Shown one piece after another: positions 54,562-62,859 of a stretch of 64,000 bases of DNA. This DNA comes from Sphingomonas sp. BT-65. GTDB lineage: Bacteria; Pseudomonadota; Alphaproteobacteria; Sphingomonadales; Sphingomonadaceae. Below the pieces are notes generated by a model that searched no databases, was not told the DNA's origin, and saw only the letters and a program-made list of their open reading frames with translations. Made by a program: the position numbers and the translations under genes. Positions within the stretch are counted from its first letter, which is position 1. Each line of letters opens with the position of its first letter. The stretch lies in NCBI RefSeq assembly GCF_026107375.2, contig NZ_JAPCIA010000003.1, positions 1 through 64,000 on the forward strand, read 5' to 3'.

Positions 54562-56034
54562 ATGGGGGCACGCCGCGCGTTCGATGAAATCTGGGGGCAT
54601 GGCGGGCCGGACAAGCCGCGCGCCGAATTCACCGCCCTTTCCGAATGGATCGCCGAGACGCCGCAGTCCGAACTGCATCGCCGCCAGCAAGCAGCCGAAG
54701 CGACCTTCCGCCAGCTCGGCATCACCTTCGCCGTCTATGGCGACAGCGACGCGAGTGAGCGCATCATCCCGTTCGATATCGTGCCCCGTATCTTCCTCCA
54801 CGACGAATGGCAGCGGCTGAGCGAGGGGCTGGTCCAGCGCGTCGAGGCGATCAACGCCTTCCTCGAAGACATCTATGGCGAGCGCCGCATCCTCAAGGAA
54901 GGCGTGCTGCCCGCCGAACTGGTGCTCCGGAACCCGCAGTTCCGGCCCGAGGTCGCCGGCATCCGCCCGCCGCACGGCATCTGGGCGCATATTTGCGGGA
55001 TCGACCTGGTGCGCACCGGCCCCGACGAATTCTGGGTGCTCGAGGACAATGCGCGGACGCCGTCGGGCGTCTCGTACATGCTCGAAAATCGCGAGGCGAT
55101 GATCCGGCTGTGCCCGGAGCTGTTCCGCAGCTTCCGCGTCGCCGCGGTCGACAGCTATAGCGACATGCTGCGCGAGACGATGCGCTCGGTCGCCCCCGAC
55201 ACACGCGGCGGGGTGCCTGTGTGCGTGGTGCTGACGCCGGGGCACTTCAACTCGGCCTATTACGAGCACAGCTTCCTCGCCGACACGATGGGCATCGAGC
55301 TGGTCGAGGCGGCCGACCTCGTGGTCGATGACGACGTGGTCTACATGCAGACCATTGCCGGGCGAGTTAAGGTCGACGTGATCTATCGCCGGATCGACGA
55401 CGATTTCCTCGATCCGCTGGTGTTCCGCCCGGACTCGCTGCTCGGCGTGCCCGGGATCATCTCGGCCTATCGCGCCGGCAATGTCGCGCTGATCAACGCA
55501 CCCGGCAACGGCATCGCCGACGACAAGGCGATCTACAGCTACATGCCCGACATCGTGAAATTCTATTCGGGCAGCGCGGCCAAGCTGCCCAATGTCGAGA
55601 CCTGGCGCTGCCGCGAGCCGCAGGCGCTCAAATATGTGCTTGAGCATCTCGACGAAGTGGTGGTGAAGCTGGTCGACGGCTCGGGTGGTTACGGCATGCT
55701 GGTCGGGCCGACCGCGAGCAAGGCGGAGATCGAAGCGTTCCGTGCCGCGCTCAAGGCGGAGCCGCATCGCTACATCGCGCAGCCGACGCTGGCGTTGTCG
55801 ACCGTGCCGACCATGACCGAGACCGGCCTCGCGCCGCGGCATGTCGATTTCCGCCCGTTCGTGCTCAGCGGATCGGACGGGGTGCGGGTGGTTCCGGGCG
55901 GTCTCACCCGCGTGGCGCTGAAGGAAGGCTCGCTGGTGGTCAATTCGAGCCAGGGCGGCGGGACCAAGGACAGCTTCGTGCTGCTGCCCGACCGGCAGGG
56001 GCAGAAGCAAGGCCAGACGCAGGTGCAGGGATGA
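54562..56034 (+). CDS. Circularly permuted ATP-grasp protein (COG2308-type)
   Basis: 490 residues from an ATG (TTGGAGG upstream). The conserved run DEFWVLEDNARTPSGVSYMLENR (in part, about 152-174), IPGNGIADDK-like NAPGNGIADDKAIY and GSGGYGML are features of the circularly permuted ATP-grasp family (DUF404/DUF407). Such enzymes are predicted amidoligases making a peptide-like bond. The alpha-E and transglutaminase genes follow, the conserved three-gene cassette. Substrates are unknown. Confidence 0.86.
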   Translation: MGARRAFDEIWGHGGPDKPRAEFTALSEWIAETPQSELHRRQQAAEATFRQLGITFAVYGDSDASERIIPFDIVPRIFLHDEWQRLSEGLVQRVEAINAFLEDIYGERRILKEGVLPAELVLRNPQFRPEVAGIRPPHGIWAHICGIDLVRTGPDEFWVLEDNARTPSGVSYMLENREAMIRLCPELFRSFRVAAVDSYSDMLRETMRSVAPDTRGGVPVCVVLTPGHFNSAYYEHSFLADTMGIELVEAADLVVDDDVVYMQTIAGRVKVDVIYRRIDDDFLDPLVFRPDSLLGVPGIISAYRAGNVALINAPGNGIADDKAIYSYMPDIVKFYSGSAAKLPNVETWRCREPQALKYVLEHLDEVVVKLVDGSGGYGMLVGPTASKAEIEAFRAALKAEPHRYIAQPTLALSTVPTMTETGLAPRHVDFRPFVLSGSDGVRVVPGGLTRVALKEGSLVVNSSQGGGTKDSFVLLPDRQGQKQGQTQVQG

Positions 56035-56054
56035 GGGGGAGCGCGAAATCATTC

Positions 56055-56190
56055 TTCCCCTGCCCCGCAGGGGAGGGGGACCAGCCGCAGGCTGGTGGAG
56101 GGGTGGCGGGCGTAGCCCGCCGTGCTGCGCCCGGCGGCCCCTCCGTCATCGCTTCGCGATGCCACCTCCCCCGGCGGGGGAGGAATTAGG
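56055..56190. repeat. GC-rich palindromic element before the alpha-E gene
   Basis: About 136 bp of short hairpins, starting CCCCTGCCCCGCAGGGG and ending CCCCCGGCGGGGGAGGAA. The right half (56133-56190) resembles bases 1-72. The terminal GGGGGAGGA lies a few bases before the ATG at 56191. No clear flanking duplication is visible beyond GGATG. Confidence 0.65.
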
Positions 56191-57132
56191 ATGCGCATGC
56201 TCTCGCGCACCGCGGCGGCGCTTTACTGGCTCGGCCGCTATGTTGAACGGGCGGACTTCACGGCGCGGCTGGTGGAGGCGACGGTGCGGCTCGACGCGCT
56301 GTCGGCAAGTCCGGCGGGCGAGGCGGCGTGGGCGAGCGCGCTCAGCGTGACCTATAACGAGGAGGCGTTCGCGGCGACCGGCCAGTCGGTGAGCCAGCAG
56401 CCGGTCGCCCGCTTCCTGACGCTCGACATGACGCATCCGGGCTCGATCATCCGCTACCTCGAACAGGCGCGCAACAATGCACGGGCGGTGCGCACCGCGC
56501 TGACCCGTGAGGCGTGGACCGCGATCAACCGGCTGTGGCTGCTGTTCGCCCACCGCACCAGCCCGGGTGGGGCTGCATCGACGCTGAACCTGGTCGAGGG
56601 CGTGATGGCCGAGGCGCGGGGCTTCGAGGGCGCGGTCCACCGCATGATGCGCAACGAGGCGACCTTGCTGATCCAGCTCGGCGCCGCGATCGAGCGGGCG
56701 GACAACACCGCGCGACTGCTCGACGTCAAATATCACCTGCTGCTGCCCGAGGGCGAGCAGGTCGGCGGCGTGGTCGACCGCGACCAGTGGACGACGATCC
56801 TCCAGACCGTGTCGGCGGTGACCGCCTATCGCTGGCTCTACTCCGAGGGCCTCAAGCCCGCCAACGTGATCGACCTGCTGGTGTGCCATGCCGAGCTGCC
56901 GCGCAGCCTGGCGTCGTGCGTCGAGGAGGTGGTCGAGCTGCTCAACGCGCTCGCCAAGCGCACCGGACTGCAGGGCGAGGCCGATCGCATGGCGCGCGGG
57001 CGCATCGCGCGAATGCAGAAGACGCGCAGCCATGAGGTGATCGTGAGCGGGCTGCACGAATATCTCGAAGCGTTCATTCGTGAGAATGCGATGCTCGACG
57101 CGGCGATTGCCCGGCAATTCCGGTTTATCTAG
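56191..57132 (+). CDS. Alpha-E domain protein (COG2307-type)
   Basis: 313 residues from an ATG whose ribosome-binding site is the end of the palindromic element. It is almost entirely helical, with the family start LSRTAAALYWLGRYVERAD (in part) and the repeated GAAIERADNTARLLDVKYH segment. Alpha-E proteins always accompany the circularly permuted ATP-grasp protein; their role is unknown. It lies between that gene and the transglutaminase, 9 bp from the latter. Confidence 0.86.
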   Translation: MRMLSRTAAALYWLGRYVERADFTARLVEATVRLDALSASPAGEAAWASALSVTYNEEAFAATGQSVSQQPVARFLTLDMTHPGSIIRYLEQARNNARAVRTALTREAWTAINRLWLLFAHRTSPGGAASTLNLVEGVMAEARGFEGAVHRMMRNEATLLIQLGAAIERADNTARLLDVKYHLLLPEGEQVGGVVDRDQWTTILQTVSAVTAYRWLYSEGLKPANVIDLLVCHAELPRSLASCVEEVVELLNALAKRTGLQGEADRMARGRIARMQKTRSHEVIVSGLHEYLEAFIRENAMLDAAIARQFRFI

Positions 57133-57141
57133 GGCGTCCCA

Positions 57142-57951
57142 ATGCGCCTCGCGATCGAACATCACACCCGCTATCTATTCAGCGAACCGCAGTCGCGCCT
57201 CGTCCAGATGCTGCGACTGACTCCGGGCGACACGATCGACCAGACGGTGCTGTCGTGGCGGATCGACGTCGATTGCGACGTGCGCCTGCGCGACGCGGTC
57301 GACGGGTTCGGCAACAAGGTGACGATGCTCTACGCCGAGGGGCCGATCGCCGGCATCGCGATCACCGTGGCGGGGCAGGTGCTCACGACCGAATCCAACG
57401 GCGTGGTGCGCGGCAGCCATGAGCCGTTGCCCGAGGATGTGTTCCTGCGCACGACGCCGCGGACCGAGGCGAGCGATGCGCTCGCCGCCTTCGCCAGGCC
57501 GGCGCTCGGCGGCGACGGCGCGGCGCTCGAGCGGTTGCATCGCTGGAACCGTGCCCTGGCGAAGCGTTTCCCCGGTGCGCCGGACCTGCCCGACAGCGGC
57601 GTGCCCGCGGCGCAGGCCTTCGCGGCGCCACGGCCGAGCTCACGCGACGTGGCGCAGATCTTCGTCGCCGGCACGCGCGCGTTCGACGTGCCGGCGCGCT
57701 ACGTTTCGGGCTATCGCCAGAGCGCGTGCGGGAGCTGCGCGCCGCATGGCTGGGCCGAGGCGTGGGTCGACGGCCTGGGCTGGGTCGGCTTCGATCCCTC
57801 CGCCGGGATCAGCCCCGACGAGCAATATGTGCGCGTGGCGGTCGGCCTGGACGCGTCGGGCGCGGCCTCGATCGCGGGATCGCGGCTGGGGCAGGGCGGC
57901 GAGGAGATGAAGGTCGACCTGCATGTCGACCAGCTGGGCAGCGACGCCTGA
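57142..57951 (+). CDS. Transglutaminase-like protein with Cys-to-Ser active site
   Basis: 269 residues. N-terminal beta domain (about 1-100) followed by a transglutaminase-like core. The usual G-x-C-x-D start of the catalytic helix reads SSRDVAQIF, so Ser167 replaces the catalytic Cys and Gln replaces a neighbouring His. The remaining triad members are present: His202 (PHGWAEAW) and Asp218 (FDPS). A CGSC pair lies at 196-199. It is the third gene of the ATP-grasp/alpha-E cassette. It may bind rather than cut its substrate, or use Ser. Confidence 0.82.
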   Translation: MRLAIEHHTRYLFSEPQSRLVQMLRLTPGDTIDQTVLSWRIDVDCDVRLRDAVDGFGNKVTMLYAEGPIAGIAITVAGQVLTTESNGVVRGSHEPLPEDVFLRTTPRTEASDALAAFARPALGGDGAALERLHRWNRALAKRFPGAPDLPDSGVPAAQAFAAPRPSSRDVAQIFVAGTRAFDVPARYVSGYRQSACGSCAPHGWAEAWVDGLGWVGFDPSAGISPDEQYVRVAVGLDASGAASIAGSRLGQGGEEMKVDLHVDQLGSDA

Positions 57952-57953
57952 AG

Positions 57954-58103
57954 GCCTGTTTGGGAATGCGCCTTTCGGCGCATTGCGGCACCAGCCCGCT
58001 CCCTCACCCGGCCACCCATAGGATACTGGCGTCGGGCGGCCGGGTGGGGGAGCGGGCTGGTGCCGTCTCGAAATGCGCACTCTCGCGCATTTCCAAACAA
58101 GCT
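57954..58103. repeat. Three-hairpin intergenic repeat, copy 2
   Basis: Small hairpin AATGCGCC/GGCGCATT (57965-57984), a 23-bp arm pair with one mismatch (57988-58010 and 58041-58063) containing GCACCAGCCCGCTCC, and a small hairpin 58071-58092. Outer CTGTTTGG/CCAAACA arms frame it. Same plan and same central stem as 24265-24347. It lies between the convergent transglutaminase and bpt genes. Confidence 0.7.
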
Positions 58104-58104
58104 C

Positions 58105-58881
58105 TCAGGCGAGTTCGCGCACTGGCATCCGCACGGGCGCGACCGCGGGTTCTTCCGCGTCGAAGCGGCGCCAGCCATTGGGGCCGAGCACTTCCATCGG
58201 CTGGTAGCGCGTCTTGTAGGCCATGCGTGCGCTGCCCTTCACCCAATAGCCGAGATAGACATAGGGCAGCCCCGCGTTTCGCGCGCGGATGATGTGATCC
58301 ATGATGACGAGGTTGCCGAGGCCCGGGCGATCTGCATTGTCCGCATCGAAGAAGCTATAGATCATCGACAGGCCATCGACCTGGTGATCGGTGATGCACG
58401 CTGCGACCAGCGCGCCGCCGCGCGCGGCCGGCTCGCGATATTCGATGACATAGGTGCCGACCGGCGATTGCTCGACCATGTCGGAATAGTCGCTCTCGTC
58501 CATCTGGGCCATGCCGCCGCCGGGATGGCGGCTGGCGAGATAGCTGCGAAGCAGCTGGAACTGCTCCTCCGTCGCCCAGGGGCGGCAGGCGGTGATCTCG
58601 AGATCGCCGTGGCGGCGGATCAGCTTGCGCTGCGTCGCATTGGGCCGGAACTCGCTCGCGACGACGCGGACCGAGAGGCAGGCGTTGCAGCCGACGCAGC
58701 TGGGGCGATAGGCGACCGACTGGCTGCGGCGGAAGCCGATGCGGCCGAGCGCGTCGTTGAGCTCGCCCGCATGCGGCCCCGACAATTCGGTGAAGATCTT
58801 CCGTTCCTGCCGGCCCGGAAGATACGGGCACGGCGACGGGCTGGTCACGAAGAACCGTGGAAAGCGGGTAAGTGCGGTCAC
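58105..58881 (-). CDS. bpt: Aspartate/glutamate leucyltransferase
   Basis: 258 residues from a GTG. Bacterial arginyl/leucyl-tRNA-protein transferase family; the cluster [12 protein letters not shown] (about 62-73) and [11 protein letters not shown] near the N-terminus are characteristic, as is [15 protein letters not shown] (in part). It adds leucine to proteins with N-terminal Asp or Glu, marking them for ClpAP through ClpS (N-degron pathway). It sits alone next to ilvA on the same strand. Confidence 0.88.
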   Translation of the reverse strand: MTALTRFPRFFVTSPSPCPYLPGRQERKIFTELSGPHAGELNDALGRIGFRRSQSVAYRPSCVGCNACLSVRVVASEFRPNATQRKLIRRHGDLEITACRPWATEEQFQLLRSYLASRHPGGGMAQMDESDYSDMVEQSPVGTYVIEYREPAARGGALVAACITDHQVDGLSMIYSFFDADNADRPGLGNLVIMDHIIRARNAGLPYVYLGYWVKGSARMAYKTRYQPMEVLGPNGWRRFDAEEPAVAPVRMPVRELA

Positions 58882-58960
58882 CCTTTTCGTGCCCCTTGCC
58901 GAACGCGAATTGCCGTTGCTCTGGCACTCTTATGAATCAGGCGAATCGTGATGAAAAGTC

Positions 58961-59135
58961 GATTCACCACGAAAGAGAGTTAACGGATGCAAGGAATTGT
59001 GGACGACGCGCAAGGCCAGTTCGGGCGCATCTGTGGTGAATCATAGGCGAGGTTACGACTCAGTCGAAGAGTCGGAGACTCGGTTCGTCGCGCGTGTGAT
59101 TCCATTCGTCCACAAGCTGTGGAAAACGTGGATAA
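58961..59135. other. Intergenic region with inverted repeat and DnaA-box-like 9-mers
   Basis: The spacer 58882-59151 holds no gene. A 10-bp inverted pair GATTCACCAC/GTGGTGAATC lies at 58961-58970 and 59033-59042. Three closely packed 9-mers resemble the DnaA box TTATCCACA: TCGTCCACA (59106), TTTTCCACA as TGTGGAAAA (59118) and TTATCCACG as CGTGGATAA (59127). No origin-linked gene is nearby, so this is a DnaA-titration or regulatory site at most. Confidence 0.35.
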
Positions 59136-59151
59136 GTGCTGGGCCTGGGTC

Positions 59152-60396
59152 CTAGGCGAGCTCGATCAGCCGCACTTCATAGCCCGCATCCTGCAGCGCG
59201 GCGTTGAGACGTTCGAGATGCGCGCGGTCGCGCGTCTCGCACTCGACGTCGAGGCTGAGGCCCTTGGCGGGGAGGTTGGTGAAGATGCGCTGGTGCGACA
59301 GCTCGAGGATGTTGACCGCCTGCTCCTGGAAGATGCGCGCGACCTGGTAGAGCGCGCCCGGGCGGTCCTGGAGGCGGATGCGCAGCCGGGCGAGGCGGCC
59401 CGAGCGGGCGAGGTCGCGCAGCAGCACGTTGGCGAGCAGCCGCGTGTCGATATTGCCGCCCGTCAGGATGATGCCGACGGTCTTGCCGCTGAACCGATCG
59501 GGCTGAGTCATCAGCGCGGCGAGCCCGGCGGCGCCGGCGCCCTCGACCACGGTCTTCTCGATCTGGAGGATCAGGCTGACCGCTTCCTCGAGGCTGCGCT
59601 CGCTGACCAGCAGGATTTCGTCGACCAGCGCCTCGACGATCTGCGCGGTGAGGCCGCCCGGCTCCTTGACCGCAATGCCCTCGGCCAGCGTGTCGCCGCC
59701 GACCGGCTCGTGCGCGCCGGTGACGCGGTTGTACATCGAGGGGAAGAGCTCGGCCTGCACGCCGACCACTTCGATCGGATGGCCTGCGGCCTTGGCGACG
59801 GTGGCGACGCCCGAGATCAGCCCGCCGCCGCCGATCGGCACCACCAACGTGTCGATCGCCGGCGCATCGGCCAGCATCTCGAGCGCGACGGTGCCCTGGC
59901 CAGCAATGATACGTGGGTCATCGAAGGGATGGACGAAGGTGTAGCCGTTCGACGCCTCGAGCTGGCGGGCATGGGTATAGGCCTCGTCGAAGCTCTCGCC
60001 CTCGAGGATGACCGAGGCGCCATGGCTTTCGGTCTGCATGACCTTCACCGTCGGGGTCGGCTTGGGCATCACGATCGTGACCGGGATGCCGAGACGGTTG
60101 CCGTGATAGGCGAGGCCCTGGGCGTGGTTGCCGGCCGAGGCCGCGATCACGCCCTTGGCGCGCGCCGCATCGTCCAGCTGGAGCAGCGTGTTGAGCGCGC
60201 CGCGCTCCTTGTAGGCGGCGGTGAACTGGAGATTCTCGAACTTGAGCCAGACCTGCGCGCCGGTGAGATCCGACAGCGTCTTGCTGTGCAGCGTCGGCGT
60301 GCGCACCACGGCGCCCGCGATCCGCGCCTCCGCCGCCTGGACGTCGGCAAGGGTGACGGGGAGCGATTGCGCGGCGGATGCTGGTTGGGTTGCCAT
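59152..60396 (-). CDS. ilvA: Threonine ammonia-lyase (threonine dehydratase)
   Basis: 414 residues from the ATG at 60396. PLP fold with Lys63 in FTAAYKERGALN and the glycine loop GGGGLISG; one ACT-like domain occupies the C-terminal 80 residues (LRIRLQDRPGALYQVARIFQE in part). It converts threonine to 2-oxobutanoate and ammonia, the first step toward isoleucine; a single regulatory domain fits the short-chain form. A large nested palindrome lies 11 bp upstream. Confidence 0.9.
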   Translation of the reverse strand: MATQPASAAQSLPVTLADVQAAEARIAGAVVRTPTLHSKTLSDLTGAQVWLKFENLQFTAAYKERGALNTLLQLDDAARAKGVIAASAGNHAQGLAYHGNRLGIPVTIVMPKPTPTVKVMQTESHGASVILEGESFDEAYTHARQLEASNGYTFVHPFDDPRIIAGQGTVALEMLADAPAIDTLVVPIGGGGLISGVATVAKAAGHPIEVVGVQAELFPSMYNRVTGAHEPVGGDTLAEGIAVKEPGGLTAQIVEALVDEILLVSERSLEEAVSLILQIEKTVVEGAGAAGLAALMTQPDRFSGKTVGIILTGGNIDTRLLANVLLRDLARSGRLARLRIRLQDRPGALYQVARIFQEQAVNILELSHQRIFTNLPAKGLSLDVECETRDRAHLERLNAALQDAGYEVRLIELA

Positions 60397-60406
60397 TGGC
60401 GGGCCG

Positions 60407-60677
60407 TAGGGCCTGAACTCACTTAGAACAAGGTCGAGACGGAGTCGAATTTGGCGCCAGGCTAGGAGCAAGGAGGGAGCGATGGGGTTCCATCGTGACC
60501 GACGCGCGACGACGCCTGGCGCCAAATTCGGCCCGCCGCTGCGCGGTCGCCCGTGGAAGGCCGCCGAGCAGCGTCGCTTGCTTGCGCGTAGCTTCAGCTA
60601 CGCGTCTGCGCTGCGCTCCTTGTCGGCGGCCTTCCACGGGCGATCTCGATCCTTGTTCTAAGTGAGTTCAGGCCCTA
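60407..60677. repeat. 271-bp nested foldback element between ilvA and the amidohydrolase
   Basis: Perfect 27-bp terminal inverted repeats at 60407-60433 and 60651-60677 enclose further pairs: 60446-60462 with 60514-60530 (17 bp), 60549-60567 with 60623-60641 (19 bp) and a hairpin 60585-60604 (CGCGTAGC/GCTACGCG). No protein is encoded. The structure looks like a MITE or a large structured RNA element. It fills most of the 350-bp divergent gap; the rest shows nothing. Confidence 0.8.
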
Positions 60678-60746
60678 GCCCATCTGGCGCGGCGGGGGAA
60701 CACCGCCTATTCGAATGGCCAATGAAGCGGGGCTTCCGGCGCCGCC

Positions 60747-62441
60747 ATGCCGGAGACCCGTGTGCGCCTTCCCGTTTCGCTTGCCCTGATCGCCGCCCTG
60801 CTGCTGCCTTCCCCCGCCTTCGCCGATGCGCTGGTCGAGAATATCGACGGCATGACGCTCGACGAGAAGGGCGATGTGGTCCGCTTCAACGGCATCGTCA
60901 TCGGCGCCGACGGCAAGGTCGTGAAGCTGCTGAAGCGCGGCGACAAGCGGCCCGAGCGCCCGGAATGGAAGGAGGATTTGAAGGGCCGCACGGTCATTCC
61001 CGGGATGATCGACGCGCATGGCCACTTCATGGAGCTGGGATTCCGCGCGCTGGCGCTGGACCTGTCGGCGACGACTTCGCTTGCGGACGCGCAGGCGGCG
61101 ATCCACCGCTATGCGCTCGAGAATGCGACGCGACCCTGGCTGATCGGCGGCGGATGGAACCAGGAGACGTGGAATCTCGGCCGCTTCCCGACCGCGGCCG
61201 AGCTCGACGCGGCGACCGGCGACAAGCCGACCTGGCTGACGCGCGCCGACGGCCATGCCGGCTGGGCGAACAGCGCGGCGATGAAGGCTGCGGGCATCAC
61301 CGCCGCGACCAAGTCGCCGCCGGGCGGGCGGATCGAGCTGGTCGCGGGCAAGCCCGGCGGCGTGTTCGTCGACGCCGCGATGGCGCTGATCGAGAAGGCG
61401 CTGCCCAAGCCGACCCCGCGCGACCGCAACGCCGCCTTCATCAAGGCGCAGGACATATTGCTCGCGACCGGCATCACCGCGACGGCGGACATGGGCACCA
61501 GCCTCGATGACTGGATGACCTATCGCTCGATGGGCGACCAGGGCGCGCTGCGCGTGCGGATCATGAGCTATTCGGCGGGCGTGGACGTCGCGCTGCAGGC
61601 GGCCGGGACCGGGCCGACGCCGTGGCTCTATGGCGACAAGCTGCGCATGGGCGGGATCAAGCTCTACCTCGACGGCGCGCTGGGCTCGCGCGGGGCGTGG
61701 CTCAAGGCGCCCTATGCTGATGCGCCGGGTAATAGCGGGCTGCCCTTCCTGTCCGATGCGCAGCTGCTCAATTCGATCGCGCGCGGTTCGATGGACAAGT
61801 TCCAGCTCGCGATCCATGCGATCGGCGACCGCGCCAACCAGCAGGTGCTCGACGCGATCGACGAAGTGTCCGACACCTATAATGGCGACCGGCGCTGGCG
61901 GATCGAGCATGCCCAGATCGTCGACCCCGCCGATCTGCCGCGCTTCGGCAAGCACGGCATCATCGCCTCGATGCAGCCCGTCCATCAGACCAGCGACCGC
62001 GTGATGGCCGAGGCGCGGCTCGGGCAGGCGCGGCTCGCGGGCGCCTATGCGTGGAAGTCGATGCTGGCCAATGGCGCGAAGCTGGCGTTCGGATCGGACT
62101 ATCCGGTCGAAAGCCCCAACCCGTTCGCAGGCTGGGCGGCGGCGTTCACGCGGCAGGATGCGCAGGGTCAGCCCTTCGGCGGCTGGCGGCCGGAGGAGGC
62201 GGTGAGCCGCGAGCAGGCGTGGCGCGCCTTCACGCTCGATGCCGCCTATGCCGGGTTCGGCGAGAAACTGTTCGGGCGGCTGGCGCCGGGGATGCTGGCG
62301 GATTTCCTGGTGGTGGACCGCGACCCGCTGCTCGCATCGCCGACCGAATTGCGCGGCACCGTGGTGCTGGAGACCTGGGTCGGCGGGCAGCGCATGTTCC
62401 GGCGCGGCCAGGGGGAACGTCGGGAGGGGGAGGGGCGCTGA
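60747..62441 (+). CDS. Secreted amidohydrolase (YtcJ-like)
   Basis: 564 residues with a signal peptide (to about residue 26). Amidohydrolase family 3: metal-binding DAHGHF near residues 94-99, HAIGDRANQ and FGSDYPVE toward the end. Such enzymes hydrolyse amide or related bonds using one or two metal ions; the substrate is unknown. The signal suggests a periplasmic location, unusual for the YtcJ group but common in sphingomonads. It starts 69 bp after the foldback element. Confidence 0.83.
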   Translation: MPETRVRLPVSLALIAALLLPSPAFADALVENIDGMTLDEKGDVVRFNGIVIGADGKVVKLLKRGDKRPERPEWKEDLKGRTVIPGMIDAHGHFMELGFRALALDLSATTSLADAQAAIHRYALENATRPWLIGGGWNQETWNLGRFPTAAELDAATGDKPTWLTRADGHAGWANSAAMKAAGITAATKSPPGGRIELVAGKPGGVFVDAAMALIEKALPKPTPRDRNAAFIKAQDILLATGITATADMGTSLDDWMTYRSMGDQGALRVRIMSYSAGVDVALQAAGTGPTPWLYGDKLRMGGIKLYLDGALGSRGAWLKAPYADAPGNSGLPFLSDAQLLNSIARGSMDKFQLAIHAIGDRANQQVLDAIDEVSDTYNGDRRWRIEHAQIVDPADLPRFGKHGIIASMQPVHQTSDRVMAEARLGQARLAGAYAWKSMLANGAKLAFGSDYPVESPNPFAGWAAAFTRQDAQGQPFGGWRPEEAVSREQAWRAFTLDAAYAGFGEKLFGRLAPGMLADFLVVDRDPLLASPTELRGTVVLETWVGGQRMFRRGQGERREGEGR

Positions 62442-62448
62442 CTGCCTA

Positions 62449-62859
62449 TTAAAGGCGTACGACCTCGCCATCTTCCTTCGTGAACTGGTCGGGTTGTCGA
62501 TCCAGAAGGTCGAGCACGGCTTCGGACGGGCGGCACAGCTTGGTTCCCTTCGGCGTCACCACGATCGGCCGGTTCACCAGGATCGGATGTTCGACCATGG
62601 CTTCCAAGATCGCTTCATCCGGCACCGACGGATCCAGCAGGCCGAGCTCGGCCGCCGGCGTGCCCTTCTCGCGCAGCACGTCGCGCGGCTTCGCATCCAT
62701 CGCGGCCAGCAGGTCGCCAAGCTTGTCGCGCGTCCAGCCGGTCTTGCGGTATTCGACGATCGTCGGCGCATATCCTGCCGCCTCGATCATCGCGAGCGTG
62801 TTGCGCGAGGTGCCGCAGTCAGGATTGTGATAGATCGTGATCGGGAACGCTTCGGTCAC
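62449..62859 (-). CDS. arsC: Arsenate reductase (glutaredoxin type)
   Basis: 136 residues from a GTG. ArsC fold with catalytic Cys15 in NPDCGTSRN and the arsenate-binding RPIVVTPKG segment. It reduces arsenate to arsenite using glutathione and glutaredoxin. Its start lies inside the end of the aquaporin gene (41-bp overlap, different frame), so expression depends on that gene. It is the last gene of the arsenic operon in the window. Confidence 0.9.
   Translation of the reverse strand: MTEAFPITIYHNPDCGTSRNTLAMIEAAGYAPTIVEYRKTGWTRDKLGDLLAAMDAKPRDVLREKGTPAAELGLLDPSVPDEAILEAMVEHPILVNRPIVVTPKGTKLCRPSEAVLDLLDRQPDQFTKEDGEVVRL

Noticed and set aside
58882..59151. Chromosomal replication origin
   Set aside because: DnaA-like 9-mers are imperfect and few, there is no AT-rich unwinding region and no hemE, dnaA or par genes nearby.
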